Shown one piece after another: positions 55,872-64,000 of a stretch of DNA of 64,000 nucleotides (positions are counted from its first letter, which is position 1; every line of letters begins with the position of its first letter). The notes beneath the pieces are model-generated. The model was not told where the DNA came from. It saw only the letters and a list, made by a program, of their open reading frames with translations, and ran no database searches. The translations under genes and the position numbers were made by a program. This stretch comes from Nocardia goodfellowii (GTDB lineage: Bacteria > Actinomycetota > Actinomycetes > Mycobacteriales > Mycobacteriaceae). Location: the NCBI RefSeq assembly GCF_017875645.1, contig NZ_JAGGMR010000001.1, forward strand, positions 3,906,001-3,970,000, read 5' to 3'.

Positions 55872-56966
55872 ATGGAACAGCCTGAGGGCACGTGGGGTTG
55901 GGGTAAGTCACAACCGGGTCACAGATCCGAGGGGCCTGGCCCCGCGATACGGGAGGTGCGGGGGTCCACCTCCAGAGCGTGGGCTCGGTTCGTGCTGGCC
56001 GCCGTCATGGCCGGAGCCGGAATACTCGGCTCCGGCCTGGCGCCCGCCACCGCCGAGCCGGACCCGATAGCCGATGTGGCCCTTTACCGTTCACCGGACG
56101 TGCCGACCGTCCCCGGCCCGGTGCAATCCGATCACCTGGCAGCCGCCATCTACCAGAAGACGCATCCCAGCTCGGTGCCGTTGGGCGTCAACGACTTCGA
56201 ATGTGTCCCGAGCGCCGCGCAGCCCCGGCCGGTCGTGCTGGCGCACGGCACCGATTCCAGTGCCTACTCGGACTATTCGGCCATCGGCCCCAAACTGGTC
56301 GCCTCCGGTCTCTGTGTCTTCGCGCTGAATTACGGTGGCGCGCCGGGTGCGAACACCTACGGCACCGAGGATCTGCGCGTCAGCGCCCGCCAGCTCGGCG
56401 AATTCGTCGACATGGTGCTGGCGGCGACGCACGCGACCCAGGTCGACCTGGTCGGGTTCTCCCAGGGCGCCAACGTGACTCGCTACTGGGTGAACCAACT
56501 CGGCGGCGCGCCGAAGGTCGGCCAGTGGGTCGGCCTGGCCTCGCCCACCTACGGCGGCGTGATGTACGGACTGGTGCCCGTGGTACAGGCGATCGGCATT
56601 CTCGACGTGTTCGTCAAGGTCACGTCGCTGGCGGCGGTGCAGCAGGTGCAGGGTTCACCGGTGATGACCGAGCTCAACGCGGGCGGCGACACCGTGCCCG
56701 GCCCGCGGTACGTGACCATCGGCAGCCGCGTGGACGAAATGATCCAGCCGTTCGACAATATCGCGCTACGCGGCGCGGGCGCTCGCAACCTCGTCCTGCA
56801 GGACCTGTGCCCCAGCGATCTGACCGGGCACTTCCACCTGGTCTACGACCCGTTCGTGCAGGATCTGCTGGTGCAGGTGCTGAATCCGGCCGGCCCCGCG
56901 CCGGTGTGCCGCTCGGTGCCGCTGGGCACCGGTATACCGCAGGTGATCATCGCCGGTAACTCGTGA
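55872..56966 (+). CDS. secreted lipase/esterase, lipase_2 family
   Basis: 364 aa alpha/beta-hydrolase with an export signal (VLAAVMAGAGILGSGLAPA, cleavage near ATAEP) after a 38-aa charged lead; GTG 55956 would give a normal-length signal. Oxyanion-region VLAHGTDSS, nucleophile elbow VGFSQGAN with Ser197, and late His in DLTGHFHLVYD. Two cysteines (FECVPS, DLCPSD) may bridge. Acts outside the cytoplasm on acylglycerols or other esters. Confidence 0.87.
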   Translation: MEQPEGTWGWGKSQPGHRSEGPGPAIREVRGSTSRAWARFVLAAVMAGAGILGSGLAPATAEPDPIADVALYRSPDVPTVPGPVQSDHLAAAIYQKTHPSSVPLGVNDFECVPSAAQPRPVVLAHGTDSSAYSDYSAIGPKLVASGLCVFALNYGGAPGANTYGTEDLRVSARQLGEFVDMVLAATHATQVDLVGFSQGANVTRYWVNQLGGAPKVGQWVGLASPTYGGVMYGLVPVVQAIGILDVFVKVTSLAAVQQVQGSPVMTELNAGGDTVPGPRYVTIGSRVDEMIQPFDNIALRGAGARNLVLQDLCPSDLTGHFHLVYDPFVQDLLVQVLNPAGPAPVCRSVPLGTGIPQVIIAGNS

Positions 56967-57166
56967 TTCGGGCGGCCGGGCGGAGGTAATGGACACCCCG
57001 CCCGGACCGCACCCGAGTTCTACCAGTTCCGCCGCCTCGGATCCGGGACATCCGGCAAGTTCGGCATCGGGCAGCGATTCGCCGCGGGTGGCGGTCGGGC
57101 GACGGGCGGACCGGTGCCGCTCTCTAGAATGGGACGACCGTATCCACCAGTTTTCCGGGAGCCGCC

Positions 57167-57733
57167 GTGACCATTCAGCCCGTTCGCCTGTTCGGCGATC
57201 CCATTCTGCGCGCCCGTGCGGCGGAGGTCACCGAATTCGATCGGGAGCTGCGCCAGCTCGTCGAGGACCTGACCGACACCATGTACGACGACGGTGGGGT
57301 GGGGATGGCCGCGCCGCAGATCGGCGTCGGTTTGCGGGTGTTCGTCTACGACACCGGTGACGCGCAGGGGCACGTGGTGAACCCGGTGTACACCGTCGAA
57401 GGCGACGAGGAACAGGTCGGCCCGGAAGGATGCCTGTCGATTCCCGGTGTGCGCTACGACGTGCGGCGGGCGCTGCGCGTGCGGGTGTCGGGGGTGGATA
57501 TGAAGGGCAAGCCGGTCGAGTTCGACGCGACCGATCTGCTGTCGCGCTGTGTGCAGCACGAGAACGACCATCTGGACGGCGTGCTGTTCATCGACCGCCT
57601 TGACCCGGCCGACCGTAAGGAAGCGATGCGCACCATTCGGGAATCGGATTGGTTCACCGCCGGCATCACTGTTCGCGCGTCCCGGGGTGCGGGCGAGGCC
57701 GCGAAGCCGAGCCCGTTCGGGCGTGGTCGCTGA
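57167..57733 (+). CDS. def: peptide deformylase
   Basis: 188 aa Fe(II) enzyme. [10 protein letters not shown] (motif I, Met instead of the common Leu), EGCLSIP (motif II, Cys ligand) and QHENDHLDG (motif III, His ligands). The C-terminal basic tail is normal for actinobacteria. TGATG overlap with fmt. Confidence 0.97.
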   Translation: MTIQPVRLFGDPILRARAAEVTEFDRELRQLVEDLTDTMYDDGGVGMAAPQIGVGLRVFVYDTGDAQGHVVNPVYTVEGDEEQVGPEGCLSIPGVRYDVRRALRVRVSGVDMKGKPVEFDATDLLSRCVQHENDHLDGVLFIDRLDPADRKEAMRTIRESDWFTAGITVRASRGAGEAAKPSPFGRGR

Positions 57734-58656
57734 TGCGCGTCGTCTTCGCGGGTACGCCCGACCCGGCGGTGCCGTCGCTGCGCCGGCTCATCGATTCGGC
57801 TCGGCACGAAGTGGTCGCCGTGGTCACCCGGCCCGACGCGGTCGCCGGCCGCGGCCGCAAGGTGCAGCGGTCGCCGGTGGGGCAGCTGGCCGACCAGCAC
57901 GGCATCCGCGTGCTCACCCCGCGCCGCCCGTCCGAACCCGAATTCATCGACCAGCTCACCGAATTGGCGCCCGATTGCTGCCCGGTCGTCGCCTATGGTG
58001 CGCTGCTGCCGCAGCGGGTGCTCGATATTCCCCGCTTCGGCTGGATCAACCTGCATTTCTCGCTGCTGCCCGCCTGGCGGGGCGCGGCGCCGGTGCAGGC
58101 CGCGATCGACGCCGGTGACGAGTTCACCGGCGCGTCCACCTTCCAGATCGAGGCGGGTTTGGACACCGGCCCGGTCTTCGGGGTGGTGACGGAGAAGATC
58201 CAGGTCACCGATACCGCCGGCGCCCTGCTCGCACGACTCGCCGACAGCGGCGCGCGCCTGCTCGAAACCACTCTCGACGGTGTGGAAGACGGTGCGCTGC
58301 ATGCGGTTCCGCAACCGAACGAGGGCGTCTCCTACGCCCCCAAGGTGGTCGCGGAGGACGGGCGCGTCCGCTGGGACCAGCCGGCCCTGAATATCAGCCG
58401 CCGCATTCGTGCCGTCACGCCGGCGCCCGGCGCCTGGACTGAAATCGGCGGCACGCGCCTCAAACTCGGCCCGGTGGAAATGGTCGAGGAGGAACTGCCG
58501 GCCCGCACCGTCGAAGTCCGCAAGACCGGCGTTTTCGTCGGCACGGCCACCACCGCGGTTCGCCTCGATCAGGTGCAGCCCCAGGGCAAGCGCATGATGG
58601 CGGCCCTCGACTGGGCCCGCGGCGCGCGACTGCAACCCGGCGCGGTGTTCGAGTGA
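57733..58656 (+). CDS. fmt: methionyl-tRNA formyltransferase
   Basis: 307 aa. [17 protein letters not shown] (formyl-THF site, Asn and His) and [20 protein letters not shown] are the standard motifs; the C-terminal OB-like domain begins [13 protein letters not shown]. The start overlaps the def stop by one base. Confidence 0.97.
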   Translation: MRVVFAGTPDPAVPSLRRLIDSARHEVVAVVTRPDAVAGRGRKVQRSPVGQLADQHGIRVLTPRRPSEPEFIDQLTELAPDCCPVVAYGALLPQRVLDIPRFGWINLHFSLLPAWRGAAPVQAAIDAGDEFTGASTFQIEAGLDTGPVFGVVTEKIQVTDTAGALLARLADSGARLLETTLDGVEDGALHAVPQPNEGVSYAPKVVAEDGRVRWDQPALNISRRIRAVTPAPGAWTEIGGTRLKLGPVEMVEEELPARTVEVRKTGVFVGTATTAVRLDQVQPQGKRMMAALDWARGARLQPGAVFE

Positions 58657-58808
58657 AGAATCTGACCCCGGGCGCAGCTGCTTCGGCAGTCATGCCGGAA
58701 CCGAGCAACAGCGAGGAGCGAGGCATGCCGAAGAGCAACGAGCCGATCATGGCCACGGGCGCGTCGGCGCCCGCACCGGGATCGAACGACAGCGAGGTGC
58801 GGGTTTGA
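58653..58808 (+). CDS. possible small ORF linking fmt and rsmB
   Basis: A GTG overlapping the fmt stop opens a 51-codon frame that ends at TGA 58806-58808, overlapping the rsmB TTG start. It includes both short repeats (58694-58727 and 58776-58807). Composition is Ala/Ser/Glu-rich with no fold I recognise. It may serve only to couple translation, or not be translated. Confidence 0.25.
   Translation: MKNLTPGAAASAVMPEPSNSEERGMPKSNEPIMATGASAPAPGSNDSEVRV
58694..58807 (+). repeat. short dispersed repeats (copies 2 and 3)
   Basis: GCCGGAACCGAGCAACAGCG then AGGAGCGAGGCATG (58694-58727), and CCGGGATCGAACGACAGCGA then GGTGCGGGTTTG (58776-58807). Both match the pyrR-pyrB spacer element at 30315-30347 at most positions and both end in a possible start codon. 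Confidence 0.5.
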
Positions 58809-60754
58809 GCGCCGAGGATCGTCGGCGGGCTCGCGAGCGGAACAACGCCGCCACCAGCGGGGACGACGGCAAACGCGGTGCGCGCGGAAACGCGGGCCCG
58901 CGCAAGGCGGCCGGATCCTTCGATCGTGGACCGGACAACTCGGCGGGTGGCCGGCCGCGGCGGGCGGGTGGCCCGGGTACTGGGCAAACGGATTCGCCGG
59001 CACGGGACCGGGCGCGAACGGGGAGTGGACGAGCCAACCGTTCCGACTCGGCAGCGCAGACCGGTGCACGCGCTGGCGCCGGGCGGTCGGACGTGCAGGG
59101 GCCGAAGTCTGGTGCGCGGGAGGGTAATCAGTCTGCCGGGCCGCAGAGCGAGGGCCGGACCGGGACGGGACGGTCCGGCGGTTCGAAAGCCGGTGCCGCG
59201 TCAAAATTCGGTGCGCCGAAATCTGGGGCCGCGTCGAAATCCGGTGCGCCGAAATCTGGGGCCGCGCCAAAATCCGATGCGCCGAAATCTGGGGCCGCGT
59301 CGAAATCCGGTGCGTCGAAATCCGGCGCCGCGTCGAAAGCAGGTGCGTCGAAAGCGGGTGCCGCGCCGAAATCCGCTGCCGCACCTAAGGATCGACCGAA
59401 TTCGCAGCCAGGCAACCGCAGCGGGGTAGATCCGGTGCGTCTGGTCGCGCGGGATGTCCTGCGCGCCGTCCGCGAACGCGACGCATACGCGAACCTGGTC
59501 TTGCCGGCTCTGTTGCGGGAACGCGGCATTTCGGGTCGAGACGCGGCGCTGGCGACCGAACTCACGTACGGCGCGTGCCGATCCCTCGGCCTGCTCGACG
59601 CCGTCATCGAGGCCGGTTCCGGCCGTCCGGTCGACGAGATCGACGGCGGACTACTGGATGTGTTGCGGCTGGGCGTATATCAGCTGCTGCGTACCCGGAT
59701 CGGCGCGCATGCCGCCGTGGACACCTCGGTGGCGATGGCCCGCAACGAATTCGGCCAGGGCCGTTCCGGTTTCGTGAACGCCGTACTGCGCCGGGCGGGG
59801 GAGAAGACCGCCGAGCAGTGGGTCGAGCAGCTGGCTCCCGCGGATCCGGTGGGGCGCTTGGCTTTCGAGTTCGCGCATCCGGTGTGGATCGCGCAGGCCT
59901 TCGCGGACGCGCTCGGTGTGCGGGCCGGAGAGCTGGGTGAGCTGCTGGCGGCCGACGACGCCCGGCCGCTGGTGCACCTGGTGGCGCGTCCGGGCGAGAT
60001 CACCGCGGAGGAACTCGCTCTCGTCACCGGCGGGGCGGAGGGGAAATGGTCGCCGTACGCGGTGTATCTCGACGGCGGCGACCCGGGAAGGCTCGAGCCG
60101 GTGCGGGACGGGCTCGCGGGCGTGCAGGACGAGGGCAGCCAGCTGGTGGCGCTCAGCCTGACTCGCGCCCCGCTCGACGGCCCCGACGGCGGCCGATGGC
60201 TGGATCTGTGCGCGGGGCCGGGCGGCAAGGCGGCGTTCCTGGGCGCGCTCGCCGCGATCGACCGCTTTCGAGTCGACGCGGTGGAACCCTCGGAGCATCG
60301 CGCCGAACTCGTCCGCAAGTCCACCAAGGACCTTCCGGTCCAGGTGCACGTCGTCGACGGTCGCGACAGCGGACTGACTCCCGGGTACGACCGCGTGCTG
60401 GTCGACGCACCGTGCACCGGCCTGGGCGCGCTGCGTCGCCGCCCGGAGGCCCGGTGGCGGCGCACTCCCGCCGACGTCCGTGAACTGGTTGTCCTGCAAC
60501 GCGAATTGCTCGCCGCCGCATGGGATCTCGTACGCCCCGGCGGCGTGGTGCTCTACTCGACCTGCTCGCCGCACCTGGCCGAAACGGTGTCCGTCGTCGG
60601 CGATTTCGTCCGCCGTTCGGCCGCGATCCAGCTCGACACCCGGGCCCTGCTCCCCGGCGTCACCGATATCGGCGACGGCCCGGGCGTACAGCTGTGGCCG
60701 CACCGGCACGGCACCGACGCCATGTTCATGGCCGCTTTGCGGAAACCGCTGTAA
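58805..60754 (+). CDS. rsmB: 16S rRNA m5C methyltransferase RsmB with long N-terminal extension
   Basis: 649 aa, much longer than the usual 430-470 because of about 200 disordered residues (1-205) rich in Gly, Lys, Arg, Ser and Ala. The NusB-like RNA-binding domain (VARDVLRAVRERDAYANLVL) starts about residue 215, and the SAM-binding domain shows WLDLCAGPGGKAAFL, VDAPCTGLGALRRRPEARW (Cys537) and YSTCSPHLAETV (Cys587), the two catalytic cysteines. TTG start. Residues 126-191 are an 11-aa tandem repeat. Confidence 0.92.
   Translation: MSAEDRRRARERNNAATSGDDGKRGARGNAGPRKAAGSFDRGPDNSAGGRPRRAGGPGTGQTDSPARDRARTGSGRANRSDSAAQTGARAGAGRSDVQGPKSGAREGNQSAGPQSEGRTGTGRSGGSKAGAASKFGAPKSGAASKSGAPKSGAAPKSDAPKSGAASKSGASKSGAASKAGASKAGAAPKSAAAPKDRPNSQPGNRSGVDPVRLVARDVLRAVRERDAYANLVLPALLRERGISGRDAALATELTYGACRSLGLLDAVIEAGSGRPVDEIDGGLLDVLRLGVYQLLRTRIGAHAAVDTSVAMARNEFGQGRSGFVNAVLRRAGEKTAEQWVEQLAPADPVGRLAFEFAHPVWIAQAFADALGVRAGELGELLAADDARPLVHLVARPGEITAEELALVTGGAEGKWSPYAVYLDGGDPGRLEPVRDGLAGVQDEGSQLVALSLTRAPLDGPDGGRWLDLCAGPGGKAAFLGALAAIDRFRVDAVEPSEHRAELVRKSTKDLPVQVHVVDGRDSGLTPGYDRVLVDAPCTGLGALRRRPEARWRRTPADVRELVVLQRELLAAAWDLVRPGGVVLYSTCSPHLAETVSVVGDFVRRSAAIQLDTRALLPGVTDIGDGPGVQLWPHRHGTDAMFMAALRKPL
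59180..59377 (+). repeat. in-frame minisatellite in rsmB, 6 x 33 bases
   Basis: Six 33-base units beginning at 59180, 59213, 59246, 59279, 59312 and 59345, coding variants of APKSGAASKSG. Lysine every five to six residues gives a basic, flexible arm. Confidence 0.85.
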
Positions 60755-60760
60755 CAGCGG

Positions 60761-61132
60761 CTAAGTGTGCGGCTGGAACAGCTCCACCGGGTTGCCCGAG
60801 GGGTCGTCGGCGACGATCTGTTTGCCACCGTTGCCGACGATCACCTCGCTGCGGAAGCCGACGCCTGCGGCGATCAGCTCCTTGACGTAACTGTCGAGAT
60901 CGTCGACCTGGAGCTGGAAACGGTTCCAGCCGCCGGGCGCGGGCAGCCTGCCGTCCGGCATCGGCTGGCCCGCGCCTCCGGCTCCGGGCTGGTTGAGCAT
61001 CAGCCGCAGGTCGCCGCGCGTAAGCATGGCGAAGGCCGGTGCGGGATGCGTGGCGACTTCGAAGCCGAGAATTTCGTAGAAGCGGATCGCCGCGTCGACA
61101 TCCTCGACGATGTAGCGCATGGTCGCGGTCAC
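60761..61132 (-). CDS. VOC/glyoxalase-fold protein
   Basis: 123 aa. Two beta-alpha-beta-beta-beta modules: MRYIVEDVDAAIRFYEILGF and FQLQVDDLDSYVKELIAAGV, ending DPSGNPVELFQP. Typical metal-dependent lyase or bleomycin-resistance-like member; function open. GTG start at 61132 or ATG at 61120. Confidence 0.88.
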   Translation of the reverse strand: MTATMRYIVEDVDAAIRFYEILGFEVATHPAPAFAMLTRGDLRLMLNQPGAGGAGQPMPDGRLPAPGGWNRFQLQVDDLDSYVKELIAAGVGFRSEVIVGNGGKQIVADDPSGNPVELFQPHT

Positions 61133-61254
61133 GGGGACCTCCCTCGTCGCAGTCCTGATACGCCCGATGCTTCCACTTCGGCGCGGGCATCGGAAGGCGC
61201 ATCCGGTTCCGAATGTCCAAGCCGGGCGGCCCGGCCGGGGGCAAACTGTGCGGT

Positions 61255-61602
61255 ATGGGTATGACGTGGCAGGACGTCGTCGAGTTGGCCGTCGAGCTGC
61301 CGGAGGTGCGTGAATCCACCTGGTGGCGCAGTCCCGCGCTGAAAGTAGGCAAGAAGGGGTTCGCGCGGCTGCGGGACGAAGCCGAGGGCGGGCTGGTGTT
61401 GCAGTGCGAGATGGTGGAGAAGGAGGCGCTCCTGGCGTCGGGCGACCCGGCCTTCTACACCACCCCGCACTACGACGGGTATCCGTTCATCCTGATCGAC
61501 CTCGACCGGGTCGCGCCGGACCAGCTTCGCGAACTCTTGGACGCCGCCTGGTGGCTGGCGGCCCCGGCGAAACTCCGGAAGCAGCGCGAACAGTCGAGGT
61601 GA
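61255..61602 (+). CDS. MmcQ/YjbR-family protein
   Basis: 115 aa. WQDVVELAVELPEVRESTWW, PALKVGKKGFARLR, and DQLRELLDAAWWLAAPAKLR match the YjbR (DNA-binding-like) fold. Start at ATG 61255 rather than 61213, which would add a Gly-rich lead. Convergent with the sigma factor gene. Confidence 0.85.
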   Translation: MGMTWQDVVELAVELPEVRESTWWRSPALKVGKKGFARLRDEAEGGLVLQCEMVEKEALLASGDPAFYTTPHYDGYPFILIDLDRVAPDQLRELLDAAWWLAAPAKLRKQREQSR

Positions 61603-62517
61603 CTACTCCCGTTCCGACAGCTCCCGCAGGCGGGCCAAGGTCTTGGTCAGAATCCGGGAGACGTGCATCTGGGAGATGCCCATCTGCTTGGCGATCTGGG
61701 TCTGGGTCATCGACTCGAAGAAGCGCATGGTGAGGATGCGGCGTTCCCGCTCCGGCAGCCCCGCCAGCAGCGGCCGGATCGCCACGTACTCCTCCACCCG
61801 TTCGAACTGCCCTTCCTCCTCGCCGAGGGTGTCCAGCAGCGACGCGTCGGTGTCGCGGCCGAGGGAGGCCGCGTCGATCGAGCTCGGCTGGTAGGCGTTG
61901 CCCGCGATCACCGCCTGGGTGACCTCGTCGGGATCGACATCGAGGTGCGCGGCGATCTCCTTGGCGGTCGGCGAGCGCCCCAGCGTCTGGGAGAGCGCGT
62001 CGATCGCCGCGCCGATGCGCAGGTGAGTTTCCTTGACGCGCCGCGGGACTCGCATGGCCCAGGTGTTGTCCCGGAAATATCTGCGGACCTCGCCCATGAT
62101 GGTCGGCACCGCGAAGGACAGGAAGTTGGAACCGCGGCTGGGGTCGAAGCGGTCCACCGCGTGCACCAGACCGACGCGGGCGACCTGCGTCAGATCGTCG
62201 AAAGGCTCACCGCGGCCGCTGAATTTGCGGGCGATGTGGTCGGCGAGCGGTATGCAGCGACTGATCAGTTCGTCGCGGATCGCGGTGTGTTTCGGGGTGC
62301 CCGCGGTCGCGGCGGCGAGCCGCTCGAACAGCGCGCCGAGATCGTCATATCCGGAGGTCGAACCGACCTCCTCGACGATCTCGGTGTCCTCCTCGGCGTC
62401 CCCGGGCTCCGGTTCCGGTTCCTCGGGCGCGGCCTGGGCCGCCGGTTCGGGTTTGTCGCTGGTGCCGGGCTGGGCGTTCTCGCGTTCGGGGTCGAACACA
62501 GTCTCCTCTTCCGCCAC
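61603..62517 (-). CDS. sigF: SigF/SigB-type RNA polymerase sigma factor
   Basis: 304 aa. An acidic N-terminal extension of about 55 residues (EPEPEPGDAEEDTEIVEE) precedes region 2 (DDLTQVARVGLVHAVDRFD, SFAVPTIMGEVRRYFRD), region 3 (GRSPTAKEIAAHLDVDPDEV) and region 4 (MRFFESMTQTQIAKQMGISQ). GTG start overlaps the anti-sigma stop by one base. General-stress sigma group regulated by the partner-switching anti-sigma encoded just upstream. Which of the Nocardia SigF/B paralogues it is cannot be told. Confidence 0.93.
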   Translation of the reverse strand: MAEEETVFDPERENAQPGTSDKPEPAAQAAPEEPEPEPGDAEEDTEIVEEVGSTSGYDDLGALFERLAAATAGTPKHTAIRDELISRCIPLADHIARKFSGRGEPFDDLTQVARVGLVHAVDRFDPSRGSNFLSFAVPTIMGEVRRYFRDNTWAMRVPRRVKETHLRIGAAIDALSQTLGRSPTAKEIAAHLDVDPDEVTQAVIAGNAYQPSSIDAASLGRDTDASLLDTLGEEEGQFERVEEYVAIRPLLAGLPERERRILTMRFFESMTQTQIAKQMGISQMHVSRILTKTLARLRELSERE

Positions 62518-62954
62518 TACGCCTTCCCTCGGACCCGACGGAACTCCACCGTCGTCGGATATCCGGAGGCCGCCGAGTCGAAGGGGTCTTGCGTCGCCTG
62601 CACCGAATCGGTGAGGGTGCGTAGCACATGCCAGCCGAAGCTGCGCTGGTCCGGCAACCCCTCGGCCGCCGCGATCCCGCTGACCCGCACCAGTAGCTCG
62701 GTGTCACCGATGGTGAACCGGCAGTGCAGGCTGGAGCCCGGCTTCGCGACCGCGATCAGCGTCGAACACACCTCGTCGACGGCCAACCGGATGTCGGCGA
62801 CCTCGTCCAGCGTGAATTCGCTGAGCAGCACGAGAGTTTCGGCGAGCCCGCGCACGATGGGCAGCTGCGTGACCGACGCGGCCACCCGAATCTCCACCGG
62901 GGAGCTGGTCCCCTGTTCCGCCGAAATATTGATCACCCTGAGAAGGCTACCCAT
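62517..62954 (-). CDS. anti-sigma factor, RsbW/UsfX type
   Basis: 145 aa GHKL serine-kinase-like fold: [20 protein letters not shown] then CSTLIAVA at the N-box; a clear G1 box is not obvious. Start ATG 62954 or an upstream ATG (62969). In the N box the typical Asn is replaced ([10 protein letters not shown]), so kinase activity might be lost and control exerted by sigma binding alone. Operon with sigF, as rsbW-sigF in mycobacteria. Confidence 0.85.
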   Translation of the reverse strand: MGSLLRVINISAEQGTSSPVEIRVAASVTQLPIVRGLAETLVLLSEFTLDEVADIRLAVDEVCSTLIAVAKPGSSLHCRFTIGDTELLVRVSGIAAAEGLPDQRSFGWHVLRTLTDSVQATQDPFDSAASGYPTTVEFRRVRGKA

Positions 62955-63035
62955 TCCCGTGCCGCACAATCACACTTTGCCTGGTCTGGAGGCACGTTCG
63001 GGTCGCGGGACCGGCCCTCGGTACACTCCGGCGTT

Positions 63036-63725
63036 GTGTCCACACCGACGTTTTCGCGACCGGCCGAGCCGATGATCGCCCCCTCCATCCTGTCCGCCGA
63101 CTTCGCTCGTCTCGCGGACGAGACCCGGGCCGTCGCGACCGCCGACTGGTTGCACGTCGATGTGATGGACGCGCACTTCGTGCCGAATCTGACGCTCGGT
63201 CTCCCGGTGGTGCAGAGCCTGTTGAAGGCGACCGACATCCCCCTGGACTGCCATCTGATGATCGAGGATCCGGGCCGGTGGGCGCCGCCGTACGCCGAGG
63301 CGGGCGCGCACAATGTCACCTTTCACGCCGAGGCGACCGACGATCCGATCGCGGTGGCGCGCGATATCCGCGCGGCGGGCGCCAAGGCCGGGCTCTCGGT
63401 GAAGCCGAACACCCCGATCGAGCCGTACCTGGAGATCCTGAAGAGTTTCGACACGCTGCTGGTGATGAGTGTGGAGCCCGGTTTCGGCGGGCAGTCGTTC
63501 ATCCCGCACGTGCTGGAGAAGGCGCGCGTCGTGCGCAATCTGGTCGATTCCGGCGAGCTGCGGTTGATCGTGGAGATCGACGGCGGCATCAACGCCGACA
63601 CCATCGAGCAGGCGGCGGAGGCGGGAATCGATTGTTTCGTCGCGGGTTCGGCGGTCTACAACACGGCCGATCCGGGTGCGACGGTCGAGACACTGCGGCG
63701 TCAGGCCGCGGCACACCGGTCGTGA
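63036..63725 (+). CDS. rpe: ribulose-phosphate 3-epimerase
   Basis: 229 aa TIM barrel of the pentose phosphate pathway. [36 protein letters not shown], and [12 protein letters not shown] with EIDGGIN are all present with the metal and catalytic Asp residues. GTG 63036 or ATG 63072. Follows rsmB in the family order, with the VOC, YjbR and sigma genes inserted between. Confidence 0.96.
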   Translation: MSTPTFSRPAEPMIAPSILSADFARLADETRAVATADWLHVDVMDAHFVPNLTLGLPVVQSLLKATDIPLDCHLMIEDPGRWAPPYAEAGAHNVTFHAEATDDPIAVARDIRAAGAKAGLSVKPNTPIEPYLEILKSFDTLLVMSVEPGFGGQSFIPHVLEKARVVRNLVDSGELRLIVEIDGGINADTIEQAAEAGIDCFVAGSAVYNTADPGATVETLRRQAAAHRS

Positions 63726-63740
63726 ACGCCGAATAGTGTT

Positions 63741-63765
63741 CGGGCGCTGAACTATTCAGCGCCCG
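63741..63765. terminator. bidirectional terminator after rpe
   Basis: CGGGCGCTGAA (63741-63751) pairs with TTCAGCGCCCG (63755-63765), a three-base loop, between convergent genes. Confidence 0.75.
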
Positions 63766-63777
63766 GTCTTCGAAAGC

Positions 63778-64000
63778 TCAGTTGTAGTGCGGTTTCCGGC
63801 GGGTGCCGAGCGCCCGCGTGGCTTCGATGACCGCCTCGATGGGCGGCAGTGCGGTCGGATACTCGGGTTGCTGGACCCAGACGCGATAGCCGGTGCGTTC
63901 GTCCTCGGGGGAGGGCAGCACCACCTGGCTGCCGATGCAGGCGACCGTGGCGTAGAGCCGGAACAGTTCGGCGGAGACGTGCGCGGTGAGCGTCTCGGCG
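63778..64000 (-). CDS. truncated unknown protein, C-terminal part
   Basis: The minus-strand frame is open from the right edge to TGA at 63778-63780 and reads AETLTAHVSAELFRLYATVA, then ACIGSQVVLPSPEDERTGYR, ending in LGTRRKPHYN. Helical then beta-rich. Family not recognised; the start lies beyond the window. Confidence 0.65.
   Translation of the reverse strand, partial: AETLTAHVSAELFRLYATVACIGSQVVLPSPEDERTGYRVWVQQPEYPTALPPIEAVIEATRALGTRRKPHYN

Noticed and set aside
56989..57166. Separate gene between the lipase and def
   Set aside because: The frame is short, Ser/Pro/Arg-rich, lacks a ribosome site and runs out of phase into def.

Overview
The window is high-GC actinobacterial chromosome, most likely Nocardia or a close relative in the Mycobacteriales. 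The evidence is GTG and TTG starts, an MihF-type integration host factor, the F420-type (Ddn-like) reductase, and a gene order from pyrR to rpe (pyrR-pyrB-pyrC-PH-like gene-carA-carB-pyrF-mihF-gmk-rpoZ-coaBC-metK-priA, later def-fmt-rsmB and rpe) that matches the one known from mycobacteria. Species cannot be fixed from sequence alone.

Layout. (1) 1-7500 is an accessory segment with visibly lower GC than the rest: a truncated minus-strand gene, an XRE/TPR regulator coupled to a second-type NAD(P)HX repair fusion (NnrE-NnrD), a PadR-controlled TIR-domain membrane protein divergent from a small membrane protein, a decayed stretch, and an orphan 312-aa protein. (2) 7536-9792 is the housekeeping trio pepQ-efp-nusB, closed by a terminator. 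(3) 10019-29398 is a second accessory block between nusB and pyrR: a three-gene operon (two-TM protein, cupin, inositol-monophosphatase-like), an SLC13/ArsB-type permease, a giant 1911-aa TIR / degenerate calcineurin-like / NACHT / pentapeptide / WD40 protein, then small metabolic genes (GXWXG/DUF4334 protein, FAD monooxygenase, AlkB-like, SnoaL-like, aldo-keto reductase, HD alarmone-hydrolase-like, Ddn-like, ABC exporter, TetR with divergent MDR reductase). (4) 29605-38735 is the pyrimidine operon, with a PyrR-binding leader hairpin overlapping the pyrR Shine-Dalgarno and start-stop overlaps between most genes. (5) 38811-46211 holds a small secreted protein, mihF, gmk, rpoZ, coaBC, metK and priA. 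(6) 46347-56966 is a third accessory block: GNAT, D-aminoacylase-like amidohydrolase, XRE regulator, a free-standing DH-KR-ACP polyketide-synthase-like protein without KS or AT, an orphan, an NmrA-like protein with divergent TetR, PadR, and a secreted lipase. (7) 57167-64000 has def-fmt-rsmB, a VOC protein, YjbR-like, the rsbW-like/sigF-like stress sigma pair, rpe and a truncated minus-strand gene.

The most interesting item is the 1911-aa STAND-type protein at 13828-19563. It looks like a single-gene immune sensor: a TIR effector, a calcineurin-like fold that has lost several metal ligands, an intact NACHT ATPase, and a long repeat sensor made of about 20 pentapeptides and 15 WD40 blades. A second, separate TIR system (PadR + membrane-anchored TIR protein) lies at 3463-4820 next to an NAD(P)H repair enzyme, which is suggestive because TIR domains commonly consume NAD. 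Three unrelated genes (priA, the PKS-like gene, rsmB) carry perfect-period, in-frame minisatellites in linker regions.
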